Shown: positions 22,561 through 33,378 of the stretch, piece after piece
Layout: each line of letters begins with the position of its first letter
Position numbering within the stretch: position 1 is the stretch's first letter
The notes under the pieces: model-generated
Told to the model about the DNA's origin: nothing
The model's input: the letters and a program-made list of their open reading frames with translations, nothing else
The model's database searches: none
Made by a program: the position numbers and the translations under genes
NCBI GenBank assembly: GCA_033182465.1
Contig: CP137327.1
Location: 248,001-312,000 of the forward strand
Reading direction: 5' to 3'
Origin: Sanghuangporus weigelae
Lineage: Eukaryota; Basidiomycota; Agaricomycetes; Hymenochaetales; Hymenochaetaceae
Length of the DNA stretch: 64,000 bases

Positions 22561-24156
22561 TTAAAAGTGGGTCCGTCCTGGTGCCTCGTTGATCCATGGA
22601 TATGCCTCAGGGAACAGAGTATAAGGAGAAATATCGGAGTAGTTCTGATCCGTTGGAGTCCCAAAGAACTGTTTGAGCATGAATGCCTGGATATTTGTAC
22701 TGTAAAAAAGCGTCTTCTTAGCCAAAATGTTTCGTCTGCCATAAATGTGGAACGCACTATCCAAAGATATCGCAATGACCACTATCACGTATAGCCACTC
22801 CAATTTTATCGCCGACCCCGAGCCAATCGTATACCGCCTTTGCGGCAATGAACGTCACCCGCGCTTCGCCTTCGGGGTTTGTCTTAGTTCAGTCAGTGTC
22901 TGACGCAGATAAATCTTGAATTAGGAGATCTCACCCAATAGTCAATTTGACCTATGAGAATAAGAAATGAACAAGGAAGCTATAGGCCATAAAGAAAGAA
23001 AGAAAAAAAGATTAGTACGAACCTTCATCCCAGATGATTGCACGCTATCATAAAGATCTGGTAAGTCATCCTTGAACGAATTATTAGGGAGCTCAGACGT
23101 ACTGGAGCAACCATCGCTGCATTGAGATGCGCGTCAAATGGAATCTGGTGAGAATTGTTTCTGAGTTGGATCAGGTTCGTGTTCATCCAATAAGGGAAGC
23201 CGCCAGTGATGTTTTGAATTTTCTCGTTTTCGCCAACTGAAAAAGAAAAACTTAGAACTTCCGTACTGAAGTTTTGCATATAGTGGTGCTCACACTCCTG
23301 AAACTGGAATCTCCAAGGCGCGATACCTTCGGCTCCGCTTGACATGGGCATTGTAAGCATAATCTGATCAAAAATCATGAGGGAGGAACGAAGATGATAC
23401 AGAAGAACATCGACTCACGCGTTCATCAAATATTCCAGCAGCAAGAGCAGCTTTTCCGTCTCGACTACAGCCAATGGCTCCTACACGCTTAGTATCTAGC
23501 TCCGGGGCAACTTGCTCTAGCGCATCCAGAACACGATGGTATCCCCAGCCCCAAGCAGTGATAACGCCTTCGAAGAACTCTCAGTCTATGGGATAAATGG
23601 TTCAGAGACAGAAATTCTTACCGATGTCGCGACCTGAATACAGGTCCCAAAATGCGCCACTGGCATTGACGGAATCGGCGGCTACATCTCCGACATTGAA
23701 AGACGCAAGAGCTATACCAGAACCCAAGAACACAGTATTATTGACTGGATCGGTGTTGATGACGACAGGGACAGGTGCTCTCCTCGAAGCATTCACACTC
23801 GTCGGAAGAGTTACAGTCGCGCCGAAGGTTGATGTTCTGCGACCGACGGAGACCGTGATGTTCACCGAATTGCCACTTCGTGTGGCATGAACTCTCTCAA
23901 GAGAGTGATCTGGATAGTAGCCGTACATGTACTCCTGCATAAGCGTCATGATTTCCGCGCGCCGGCACGTCCACTGCTCTGGGGAACGCAAAGATGCATT
24001 ATTGAAGAACTTGAACGGATCAGGGAGCGCCTCGATAACTGGAAGGTCTGTTGGGGCCGGTAGACGTCTGGGAAGTGTTGTTGGGCACGACAGTGCATTA
24101 GCATGGAGGATACCGACAAGCAGCGAGAAAACGAACAAGACAGCTGGAACAGCCAT
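22561..24156 (-). CDS. Glucuronoyl esterase (CE15), copy 2
   Basis: A paralogue of the gene at 17.1-18.7 kb with the same domain order. The signal peptide is MAVPAVLFVFSLLVGILHANA, followed by APTDLPVIEALPDPFKFFNN, YMYGYYPDHS, TAWGWGYHRVLDALEQVAPE, nucleophile motif GCSRDGKAALAAG, MPMSSGAEGIAPWR and DSGHCDIFG. The last exon ends YPWINEAPGRTHF. The start is the ATG at 24156. The in-frame ATG at 24201 overlaps a TATA box and was rejected. The copies differ at the residue after the catalytic serine pair (GCSRYGK versus GCSRDGK) and before the catalytic His (WHC versus GHC). No carbohydrate-binding module is seen. Confidence 0.92.
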
Positions 24157-24200
24157 GTTTCCAGTTACTTGAGCAACGTTGGAACAAGAGGCAAGAAGCA

Positions 24201-24207
24201 TTTTATA
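24201..24207 (-). promoter_or_regulatory. TATA box of CE15 copy 2
   Basis: The minus strand reads TATAAAA (within CTATAAAATG), about 45 bp upstream of the chosen ATG at 24156. Confidence 0.6.
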
Positions 24208-25089
24208 GCCTTCATCTTAGGTATTCTGGTGACACGAGGTTGAAGGTGTCGACGTCCAGGTCGAGCTAAACCGTCGACGATGACATAGCAAAAGGCTGCA
24301 AACCGGGAGGGCTGAGCTTCGAGATACCGCTCCAAACAGGATCTATAAATACGATCGATCACCAGGCCACAGCTGTCAATTCATCAAGCGGAGGAATAGC
24401 TATAAATATCGCAAAAATGCTGTATGTCGCTACCGGTGGGTACGGTAGAAATCAAAAAGGCGCCGAAGGTTGGCACGAGTACACGGTAGAAGACAGTTCA
24501 CATGATCTGCGGCCATACTCGATGTCGTTGGGGCGGCACCGTTGGGTCCGGGCGACGGAGAGTCGAACTTCAAGAAGCTCAATGAGCGCATGAGCAAGTT
24601 ACTAACGGGAGAATTGTTTGTGCAATCCAGTGCTAAACGGTTGCTGCAGGTCACGACTGGCAACCAGAGCTAACCACTTCGCAATGTCAAAATCAACAAC
24701 TTGAAGTTCATCGCACGAGTCGCACCATGATACTCCTAGTAAGAATGATGCCTTGGATTGTTTTATGTGTCGAGACCACTGCTGCTGTAAGTCGCAAAAC
24801 CGAACTCAAGACGATTTCGATTGTGGATAGAAAGAAAAGTCACGCGAATTTCGTCGCAATCGCGAAATCGATCGATCGACAGTCGCACGGTTGTTTACCT
24901 TTGCTGACACTTTACAAAGCAATGACGGCCAACGACATAGAGCAAATCCAACAATATTAATGATTACACGCACAAGCTTTCATACGGACTGAACTAACAT
25001 GAATGGGAAGAAAATAATACAGGATCCAGAATGCAGTACAGGTTAGCAAGGAAATTAGGCGTGTACTACATGCATGACTTCCACAACAA
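24208..25089. other. Intergenic, no gene seen
   Basis: This stretch lies between CE15 copy 2 and DUF7330 B. Short ORFs on both strands have no recognisable features. Confidence 0.5.
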
Positions 25090-26097
25090 CTATCCACCGA
25101 ATATCCTCCGCCAGAATCCGGGATTCGTCTTCTCTTCTCCAATATACGAAAGACTAACGCGTCCATTATGGCTTCCCATATCTATAGTAGACCCGGTCCA
25201 AGCCTGCCTACCGGCTGAACAAAATGAAATACAAGGAGTCAGACTCTTCCCATTCATTCTGCAAATCAAAATTCGAATGAAGAGTTTACGCACTGTATCC
25301 AGCCCTCTTGTAATCTCCAATGAAGCAGTTCCTCGTCCCATCCTCCTCCGAGAAGGTCATCAATCGCGCTTGCACCGCTCCCGACAGCGAGACACACCAA
25401 CTCTTAGCGGTCAATGTCACGGGTCCGACAAAGTCAGCAGGGATCGCGACTGAGACGGAACCATTATGCGAGGTTGCGATTAATGCGAAAGGCCGTATTG
25501 TAGTCGTTTCCTGCGTAGAGCAGAGAATAATGAGCTTGACTGTGGATCATCAAGGCGTGAACGTACGAGTCGCAGATTAACAGATCCATTGTGAGATTTC
25601 AACTCCAGCTCGGCCCTCTTCCCTACCATCTCCGGGTCACCGTCTCCAGCCGACTCTTCATCATCAACGAGCCAGACATCCGCCGTTGCACTCGCATTCG
25701 TACTCTCGAGGTACAAGTTCTTCCTCACTTCCTCACTGCTTCCTGCTTCCCCTCCGTGCACAGCACCTTCCGTTATTTCAGACTCCTGCGCGGCACCGAA
25801 GAGGACTCCTTCCGGTACGCGAAGCCCAGCATCGATAACAAATGTTCCCTTAACGGACGTGTTCTTGCGTTTTATCTTCACGAAGTTGGATGAAGGTATG
25901 TTTATTGGTCTTGGATAAAATGGAATACGCGACTGTGCTAAGGATGAGACGCCAGACGGTGGAGTGTTGCCTGCAGATTCAGATGAGAGATTATAAGGAG
26001 GGGGCACATCGGCTGCAAAAGGCTCCTGAGCAATTGCTGTAAGCACCGTCGCGTTGTTCATTCGAGAACAGTCAATCACGTACTGTCCTTTCCCCAT
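25090..26097 (-). CDS. DUF7330-domain protein B (PPxY-containing)
   Basis: Three exons, 25567-26097, 25294-25510 and 25090-25214, sum to 873 nt (290 aa). The layout is the same as protein A: N-terminal DVPPPYNLSS (PPxY), IKRKNTSVKGTFVIDAGL, NLYLESTNASATADVWLVDD, ELKSHNGSVNLRL, VAIPADFVGPVTL, FSEEDGTRNCFIGDYKRAGY, and a last exon with WTGSTIDMGSHNGRVSLSY ending FWRRIFGG. Exon 2 is 217 nt, exactly as in A. An alternative start, MNNATVL, lies at 26061. Function is unknown. It sits beside CE15 copy 2 in the same relative way that remnants and copy A sit beside other CE15 sequence. Confidence 0.82.
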
Positions 26098-26372
26098 TCA
26101 CATCTTTCCTGTCTTCGAGAATGAGCATTACGGGTAAATCGTGCTGGTGAGGGCTGTTTGACTACTCCCGAGATATCGCGAAAGATAATCGGCATAGGCA
26201 TATAAAGCTTGACGCATGCTGCGCCTGTGCGAAACTGCGCATGGGCGCTGTCCCAAGTAAACTTGGCGGTATCAAATCACCACTATTGGAAGTAACACGT
26301 AAGTCCTTCAAGTTACATTACATTAGCTAATCAAGTGTAATCATATCCATTTAGTTCCTTTCTACTGTATAC

Positions 26373-28660
26373 TCAACCAGATTCCGTGGACTCCACTTTA
26401 ACACTCAAACTAGACCTCTTCCCTTTCTTCTCGTCCACGTCCTGGACGTCTTGGCCTTCCCTATATCTCTGAACCTTCTCTTCGTCACCAGCCCCAACAG
26501 TCCGCACTGGTCCTTTGAACCAATATACACCACCGTATTTCGGGAAATAATAGTAAATGACTGAGAAGAGCATAATCCCGCCAAGTACGACGATACTGTA
26601 GTTCATGTCTTCCGCGGAAGTGTCCCCGCTGAGTGGGGTCTCAGGGAACATGAAGACGACGAACATGAAAGCCATCCAGAGAACGGAGATGATTGCACAA
26701 GGGAGGCTCTGTGGATGTCCTCAATTCTCGTGTGCACATCATAAACTGGAAAGACAAGGAACACTCACAAACCAGCCCAGACTGAATGGACCTGGTCTGA
26801 ACTCGTTGTCGAATGCAAAGCGCGCGACAATAGGGACTGCATAAGCGATATAGGATGCCGTGACCGAGATTGAAAACACAGCGTTAATCGCTTGGTCTCC
26901 TGCGAACACCAGCAAACCCAAGAGTACTGCACAAATCGCGCTAAACCAAACGGTATTCACCGGTGTGCGTGTGTAGGAGTTCATGCGGTAGAGATAGCGT
27001 GAGAATGGTAATGCACCATCTCGGGAAAATGCGAAGACTTGACGGCTTGATGCAAGCAACATCCTACAAGTGATATCGCTCTCAACACGATCCGACCAAT
27101 GAGAGGTAAATGGACGAGCACTTACGAAGTACCCATGAAGAACTGCACAATGACGACAAAGGCCCAGATCGCTAAAGTCCCTTTCTGCCCGAAACTATTG
27201 AAGAAAATCGTCGCCATTGGTTGGCCAATTGGATTGTTGAAAATCGAGTCAAGGTCAGTGCCCATACAGAATGCGAGGGATACATTGATTGCCCAGCCAA
27301 GGACACCTGCGACGAAAATAGCGCCAACGATGGCCCATGGCACAGCTATCGCTGCATTGGAAGCTTCCTCGCTGATGTGTACAGCCGAGTCGAAAGAACC
27401 TTTAGGAAATTCAAGACTATTAGTAAGAATTCGGAGGGCAACATATTACTCACATATCGTCCACAGCGGTGCAAGGAAGCTAAGGATGAAAGCGAATCCA
27501 TCCGGCCACGTCGTCACTGTGGGCAAGATTAGTCCTGCCACCATGATATAATCGGCTCAGAAAGAAACTCTTACGTACTGCTAGAGAAGCCTCCAAGCGC
27601 AAAACTTGCATCATTCATGAATTCTTTCGGCGTCGCGGCGGGTAATGCGATAATGACCACGAGACATAGGCTTCAATCCATGCGAAAGCGCATCCGAATT
27701 AGATAGCTGTAATATGCATTTCTGAGAAAGAACGTACACAATATTGATTATAACATACGCGGTCTGTAACCGAGCAAGAACGTTTGTCGCAAGGCAGCAG
27801 ATGATAGTACAAAGGATCATTATCAAGCAATACACGGCGCTATCATGCACACGTCAATCAGCATATTCCTGGAGAGTATACGGACCTACAATGTCTGAGC
27901 ATCCGTAGGTTCAAAACTCCCATTCGTGCCGATGCTTGCAGCTGCCATGACTTGTACCGCGCAACCCCAGCTGATGGACGCCACGGCAGAAACTGTTCCG
28001 ACGGTGTTCGCATCTATATCGCGTATTCAATTTTCTACATCGACAATAAACCAGATGAGTCAAAACTCACAACCAACGATCCATGCTAGGAAGTTTCGAC
28101 ATCTTGGAGAAGACAACGAATGCGTCCAGAAATATAACTGAATGAAAAGTTTAAGCTAAAATTAAAGGCAAACCGGATACAGTTTCGACAAGGACTTACT
28201 CCACCTGATGTTGGTGCCGCTGAGCCAAGCTCGCCCATCGACATTCCGACAAACAGAATGAACAAGCTCGCGACTGCCCACTGGACAATCATGGCGCAAA
28301 ATTAGCAAGGATTGAATTGCGACGCAAATAGCTGAAAATAATGACGTACACCCCACACCATCGCAGAGGGTCCACCGTTCGGTACAGCATAAAACAAGAC
28401 AGATCTGGAACGAACCTCGTCAATTCACGCACGCGAATACAAGATATGTACCACTCACGCGATAGAAGGCAAAAGGCCGATAATACTGAATGCGATTCCA
28501 AAAACCTATCATCGTTCTAAGGTCATCCGATAAAGAAGAACGGGACTACTCGACGCACCTCAAGCGGTGTAAACGCTCGCAAAAACTCCTGTTTATACCC
28601 AAGATCTGCCAGTAATTGCTCATCAGCGACAGCAACTTGCTCTTTCAACGGCCTCGACAT
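26373..28660 (-). CDS. Amino-acid/GABA-type permease (APC superfamily)
   Basis: A polytopic plasma-membrane or vacuolar transporter resembling fungal GABA and choline permeases (Uga4/Bat1 type). The start MSRPLKEQVAVADEQLLADL gives a cytosolic N terminus, followed by the conserved FTPLE, then VFGIAFSIIGLLPSIA. Further segments are WAVASLFILFVGMSMGELGS with APTSGG, AVYCLIMILCTIICCLA, the hallmark SFDSAVHISEEASNAAIAVP, and MLLASSRQVFAFSRDGALPF with SRYLYRMNSYTRTPVNTVW. The C-terminal tail is charged (DEEKVQRYREGQDVQDVDEK). About 12 membrane segments are expected. Roughly ten short introns interrupt it, so internal boundaries are approximate. The substrate cannot be fixed from sequence. Confidence 0.88.
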
Positions 28661-29354
28661 GGCTTCTCCTTCTCGCCCAGGTTCAACAAATGTCCTCAGC
28701 TTCGCGGATACAAACTTCAACGAGGAAGAGGGAGGAAGAGGAAAGGAGCTGAGGAAGCGCCAATACAATCAACCTTCCCTCACGATTGGAGTTTCATATC
28801 GCATACATGATCCGTATCGCCCCACGCCTCCTCTTGTCATCCCTCGCCTCGGAGACGGAGAAATCTGGAAGCCGTATAATGAATGGGAGTTAAAGATAGA
28901 AGCACGCCCAATGATAACGCGGCTAAGGATAATGTTCATTTGGTTATCTCCTCAGCGCGTGGGAGCTCAAGGCAAGTCCCGTGCTCGTCAAATAGCCGCA
29001 CTCATCAATGGGCGTTGATGAAGCGTACGTACGTATGCATGTATTTTTGAGGCAAAGTGACCGACCATTTGTGAGGTGAAAAGAAAAGATAAATTTGAAA
29101 AGATTATGACTGGCGATCACATGATGTCGACAAAACAGTAGCAGTAAACATCGCGTACGAAAAAGAAATCATGCCGTCACTTAGTTGACTCCGTGAGCTC
29201 GAAATTCTCTTGTGCAACATGTTTCTCGTCTCTCTAGCTATACATTCATCCCTCCGTGTTTCTATACAAAATACTCTCTTCATCTATTCACAAGGCTTCT
29301 ACACCTGCGTGACTCTAGGCACGAACGAAATCATCGCATACCTGGTGATGGAGA

Positions 29355-31530
29355 TCAGTCGAGCCCAAAGTCGAGAAATTCGCTCAAAAAAACAAAGATC
29401 ACTGACTTTCCGTTGACTCTCCACTTCTCTCCACTCGCATCTAGGGCGTCGGCTTTCTCCTGATCGACACCGACGACGACGTCTGCCTTGCTCGTCCGAA
29501 GGCTTAAAATAGGGAATGCCCCTGCTAATGGACCTAGATGATCCGAGCCGTGCGTCAGACAATGAAGCAATGGCAGAGATCAAATTACCTATGGCCTCAG
29601 CCATTGGAGTTGACGCTGGCCATTTAACGTCTCCTGTTAATCTGCAAGGGACCTCATTGGTGTGGTGTGACTTCTTAAAACAAGACAAAACCTTACTTTC
29701 TATAACTAAAAGCCATTCGACAGTTTATTGCGGCATTCTTCATCGATACGGTTCAGCACTCACTTCAAGTCGCCCTAATGTGTTCCATTAACAAGGCTCG
29801 TCTTATTACGACCAGAACGAACCAAACGTACCTTGAATATAACCAGTTCGCTCTGCTTTAAACTCTCGAACAATTTCGGCGCTTTCTCGCTCATGTCCCA
29901 GTACGGATTTGGCGCCGTCCAGAAATCATATATTTCATTCTTCTCGCCTAATTCTGTCTCCAATGGTACGCTCAGCACAAACACACCTTTCTCGACATAC
30001 TGTTCCCATCGTGTGAGGAGAGTGGAGAGTTGAGCGCGGGCATCGCCAGATGGTGCATCGTGAAGGAAGAACGATTCAGAGCGCAGAGATGTGAAGAGAG
30101 CGCGAAAGTCGGGAGGAGTTACGTCTGATACGAACCAAGGAATTGATTTAGGACTGAAAGAGCGAAGGGTTATGAATGAGCCGTGCAATTAGGCGAATAC
30201 AAAATACGTACTGAAAGACAACTCTGGAAACATATGGAGTGTAGGTAACGAGGAAATCGGCGAAGACAAGATCCGTAAAGAGCTGAGAATGGATTCATTC
30301 AATAGCTTGTTCCATTATGTGCTGCAGAATGTACCTCAAATCCGGCTTTCAGGAACAAATGAGACCAGAGTCAATATATATAGGGAGGAAAGGGATAGGC
30401 TTACCGTTATCGAGAATAAAATCGATTCTCGCATCCTTCAGGGTAGTCAAGTACTCGAAGGCCACTTTTTCGTCGTCGCGCAAGATGAATGCCTTACGCT
30501 CATCTTGTACCTCTTTCCCAACGCTTTGAAGCTTCAGAATGTCCTCATGCGTGAGGTTCGTCAGCAATGATAGGTCCTAAACTCAATCAATGTCTCGAAC
30601 TTATGCGAAACTATCAAAACTTTTGTAGAACTCACAGTGGCATTTCCCCATAGACACATTTGGATCATCTCATTGAAGAGCATGTCCAGCTTGCTCGGAT
30701 CCTCCTCCAGTTCGGCCTTCGTTTCTTCGAACTCGTGCATTGTAGCGGCAAGCTCTGTAGTAAGTCAGCCTCATATGGTCCTCAAATATGTTGTAGAACT
30801 GTACTGTAGATAGCAGCCGAGGACGCTTTGAACGAATCTTCCTTGCCAGAAAGGAATGGATCATAATACTTCCAATACGTCGTGATTGCGAACCAGGAGC
30901 GAAGCAGTCGATACAAATAACACCTTCAACGCATCGTTTTTCAAAAAAAGGAGCCGAGAGAAGAGTACGATGTACTGACTCAGCGTATAGCCATGGAGCC
31001 GTGAACCACGTATTCTTGCCCTGTTCCCCAAGTTTTGCAAGCTCGAGATTGTATGTATCCACATCCGCTTCTCCGTCGTCTCCAATTGGCCTATGACCAA
31101 CCGTTCATTTTCAGACTTCATCATCTTAACGTAGCTTGCGGGAACATACTGCAATGCCCGATCCCTTGCCATCTCATACTTCAACTTGCTGACCTTCTCA
31201 ATGATTGCCTTGCCTTCTTCCACTCGAGTCTCCCAATTCGGGTCTACTGAGCCTTCTGTACTTGACCGCGATGCAGCCATCGTGAGCTCATGGTTCACTC
31301 GATGGATATGGTCGATGAGCTTCGTGAGTATTATCGGCCATCGTTTTAAGACCGTCTCATGGCTACGTTCGAGGAATCATAAAATCGCAAGTTGAGAAGG
31401 AAATGGAACGAAAGAACTGACGAGAATCTGCTTGGACGTCAGCTTGGATTTTTGGCGTACTGTTCAGCAATACTGACCCATTCTTATCTGTCGGATCGCA
31501 GGGAGAATATGCCGGTATGAAAAGCGTCAT
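29355..31530 (-). CDS. DUF89/ARMT1-like metal-dependent phosphatase or carboxyl methyltransferase
   Basis: The family (yeast YMR027W, human ARMT1) comprises metal-dependent damage-control phosphatases; ARMT1 has also been described as a protein-glutamate methyltransferase. The start MTLFIPAYSPCDPTDKNGS splices to TVLKRWPIILTKLIDHIHRV, then DTYNLELAKLGEQGKNTWFT with APWLYAE, then WFVSDVTPPDF, FWTAPNPYWDM and ELVIFK. The signature GDLNYRKLTGD is assembled from an 11-nt exon at 29764-29774 and a 9-nt exon at 29697-29705 joined to the exon starting at 29641. The C-terminal part has VKWPASTPMAEAI then GAFPILSLRTSKADVVVGV, ending EFLDFGLD. An upstream in-frame ATG at 31575 would add 15 residues. 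It is probably cytosolic. Confidence 0.88.
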
Positions 31531-31723
31531 GGAAGACCGAATCGAAAAGTAGAAAGCAGGTGCTGATGAAAACATCCTTTAGGCACGTGAAAATGACGTA
31601 GCGCGTACAACATCGATATCTCGAAATTGTAATATACTTGATCGTGAGTTATAATACATTGCAAGTATAGATACACATGAAATCATTACAGAACAATTAC
31701 ATGAGGCTCGTACAGATTATTGA

Positions 31724-32989
31724 TCATGATGAGTCGGAAAGCACGAGAAAGCGGAAGCAAAACAACACGGGAGGATCTTTCGTCTCCTGCCAAGGTTTCC
31801 AGACGAGAATCTCGCTTCCCAAGGCAGGTGGTGACGCAGAATCCAATGTGTGAAATCTATGTTCGTCGTTCGTAAACGAAAGCAGGACGCTGCGTTCCTC
31901 TCCATTCGGCAAAGTGGTACAGGTAGCAAGAACAGTACGGAGAGCACCAGCAGCGCGGGAGTGGACGTTTGCATTTCGCGAAACATGGACAACTTCCTCG
32001 ACACGCAGGCGAAGGTCTGCATTCAGACGGTCTGGACGAGATAAGGATTCTATTTCCTTTCTCCATAAGGCAAGGGCGGTAGATGAGCGGTTCATGAGCA
32101 TTTGAGCACGCTCGGCAAGTCCGGTTCTGTTAAAATCAGTATGAATTTGACGCTTGAAGAAACGAGCGTCATACCGGATAAATCTCCCTCTCTTTCTATC
32201 ACCTTTTTCAGGACTGACGAGCAGCCCTCTCTGTAATTCCAAAGCCTCTCCAACAACTTCCTTCTCTTCTGGCAGCTCAACCGTGGGAGGCTCGAAAGCT
32301 GTCATCACCATAAGTTTCCCCTTCTTTTTCACTCCACCCAAGTCGAACTTCAGCAATGGAGGTCTCTTCGATGGAGCGACTGAAGATTCTGCCTGTGTCT
32401 CGTCGGATATGGCCACAGGAACTGGCAGTGCAAGAAAGGACATGACCTTGCGCGCTGGTGTCACTGAGCTTGGCCTCTTGGTTCGTAACTCTGGAGGGCG
32501 AATGCGGTTCGCGAACGGTGTAACCAAGTCGTTACTTCGTTTTACATCTTTGCTCGCCGGAGACTCGGGTCTGCATCCCAGTTTCTTCCGCAGCTCATTG
32601 AATGTCGAATCGGCGCGGGGCAGAGGGAAAGGCGGTAGTCGCACATCACATTCACTGCTCGAGGATGACTTCTTGAATGTAGCAAGCGCCTCGTCTGGAT
32701 TCAAAGGTAAAGGAGGAGGCCGCGGCTGTTTCTGTCCACCAGCACGCAACGAGACGGGTTTCACGCGAAAGCCACTATCTGGTCCAGACAGTATCGCTCT
32801 AGCAATAGGAGGAGGTCGGCCATCCGAGCTCTTCGGCTTTTCTTGCACATCATTGCGAGGCCTTTTCTGAAAAGAGACAAAGTTATTGACATCCTGAAAG
32901 CTGCGCAGAAAGATAACATTTACCACGACATTTCCTTCGCCAAACCCCGATATTGGAAGACGCTTCGTTCTTGAGCTCGCGTCAGGCAT
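31724..32989 (-). CDS. Basic, Pro/Ser-rich protein of unknown function
   Basis: A 421-codon open frame runs from the ATG at 32989 to the stop at 31724. The first ~280 residues are basic and low complexity (RPPPIARAILSGPDSGFR, QKQPRPPPLPLNPDEALATF). The C-terminal third looks folded, with RSSTALALWRKEIESLSR, TVLATCTTLPNGEERSVLLS and SEILVWKPWQE. Two segments have canonical intron ends and lengths divisible by three: 57 nt starting gtaaatg near 32925, and 48 nt starting gtatgac near 32175. The true protein is therefore probably about 386 aa. I recognise no family. A nuclear, DNA- or RNA-associated role would be only a guess from composition. Confidence 0.7.
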   Translation of the reverse strand: MPDASSRTKRLPISGFGEGNVVVNVIFLRSFQDVNNFVSFQKRPRNDVQEKPKSSDGRPPPIARAILSGPDSGFRVKPVSLRAGGQKQPRPPPLPLNPDEALATFKKSSSSSECDVRLPPFPLPRADSTFNELRKKLGCRPESPASKDVKRSNDLVTPFANRIRPPELRTKRPSSVTPARKVMSFLALPVPVAISDETQAESSVAPSKRPPLLKFDLGGVKKKGKLMVMTAFEPPTVELPEEKEVVGEALELQRGLLVSPEKGDRKRGRFIRYDARFFKRQIHTDFNRTGLAERAQMLMNRSSTALALWRKEIESLSRPDRLNADLRLRVEEVVHVSRNANVHSRAAGALRTVLATCTTLPNGEERSVLLSFTNDEHRFHTLDSASPPALGSEILVWKPWQETKDPPVLFCFRFLVLSDSS

Positions 32990-33378
32990 TTTGGTAGTTT
33001 CGCTGGTTCACAAAAGACGCGTAGCGCAGGAAGTGTGCCATTAAGTACCAATGGCCATGATGGTTGGTAGTAAAGATTGGTACTGTACGAATGGTGTTAC
33101 ACAGAATGGGACAGAAAATACATTCCCACGCATATTCAGTTCAGTTCAAAAAGTAATCTCACATCCGCAACTCCAGGTTAAAAATTAGCATTAATCTCAC
33201 TGCACCATCAAATTCCTCAAATATTGCTTGATGCATGTAGCCCCTGAAGGACCGTACCATTAGAATCAGATTTCTCAACGAATTCAGTTCCGCACGAAAA
33301 CCATTCCGTATATTAATTATAAACAGTGTAAATCAATAGCGAAGTTCCGCCATTTGATCCACATGAACCAAGCACTCA

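Noticed and set aside
24157-24201. Upstream ATG for CE15 copy 2
   Set aside because: This ATG overlaps the TATAAAATG element; the ATG at 24156 gives a clean signal peptide.
32154-32870. 238-codon plus-strand ORF
   Set aside because: It mirrors the Ser/Pro/Arg-rich minus-strand gene at 31724-32989; such composition produces long antisense ORFs by chance.
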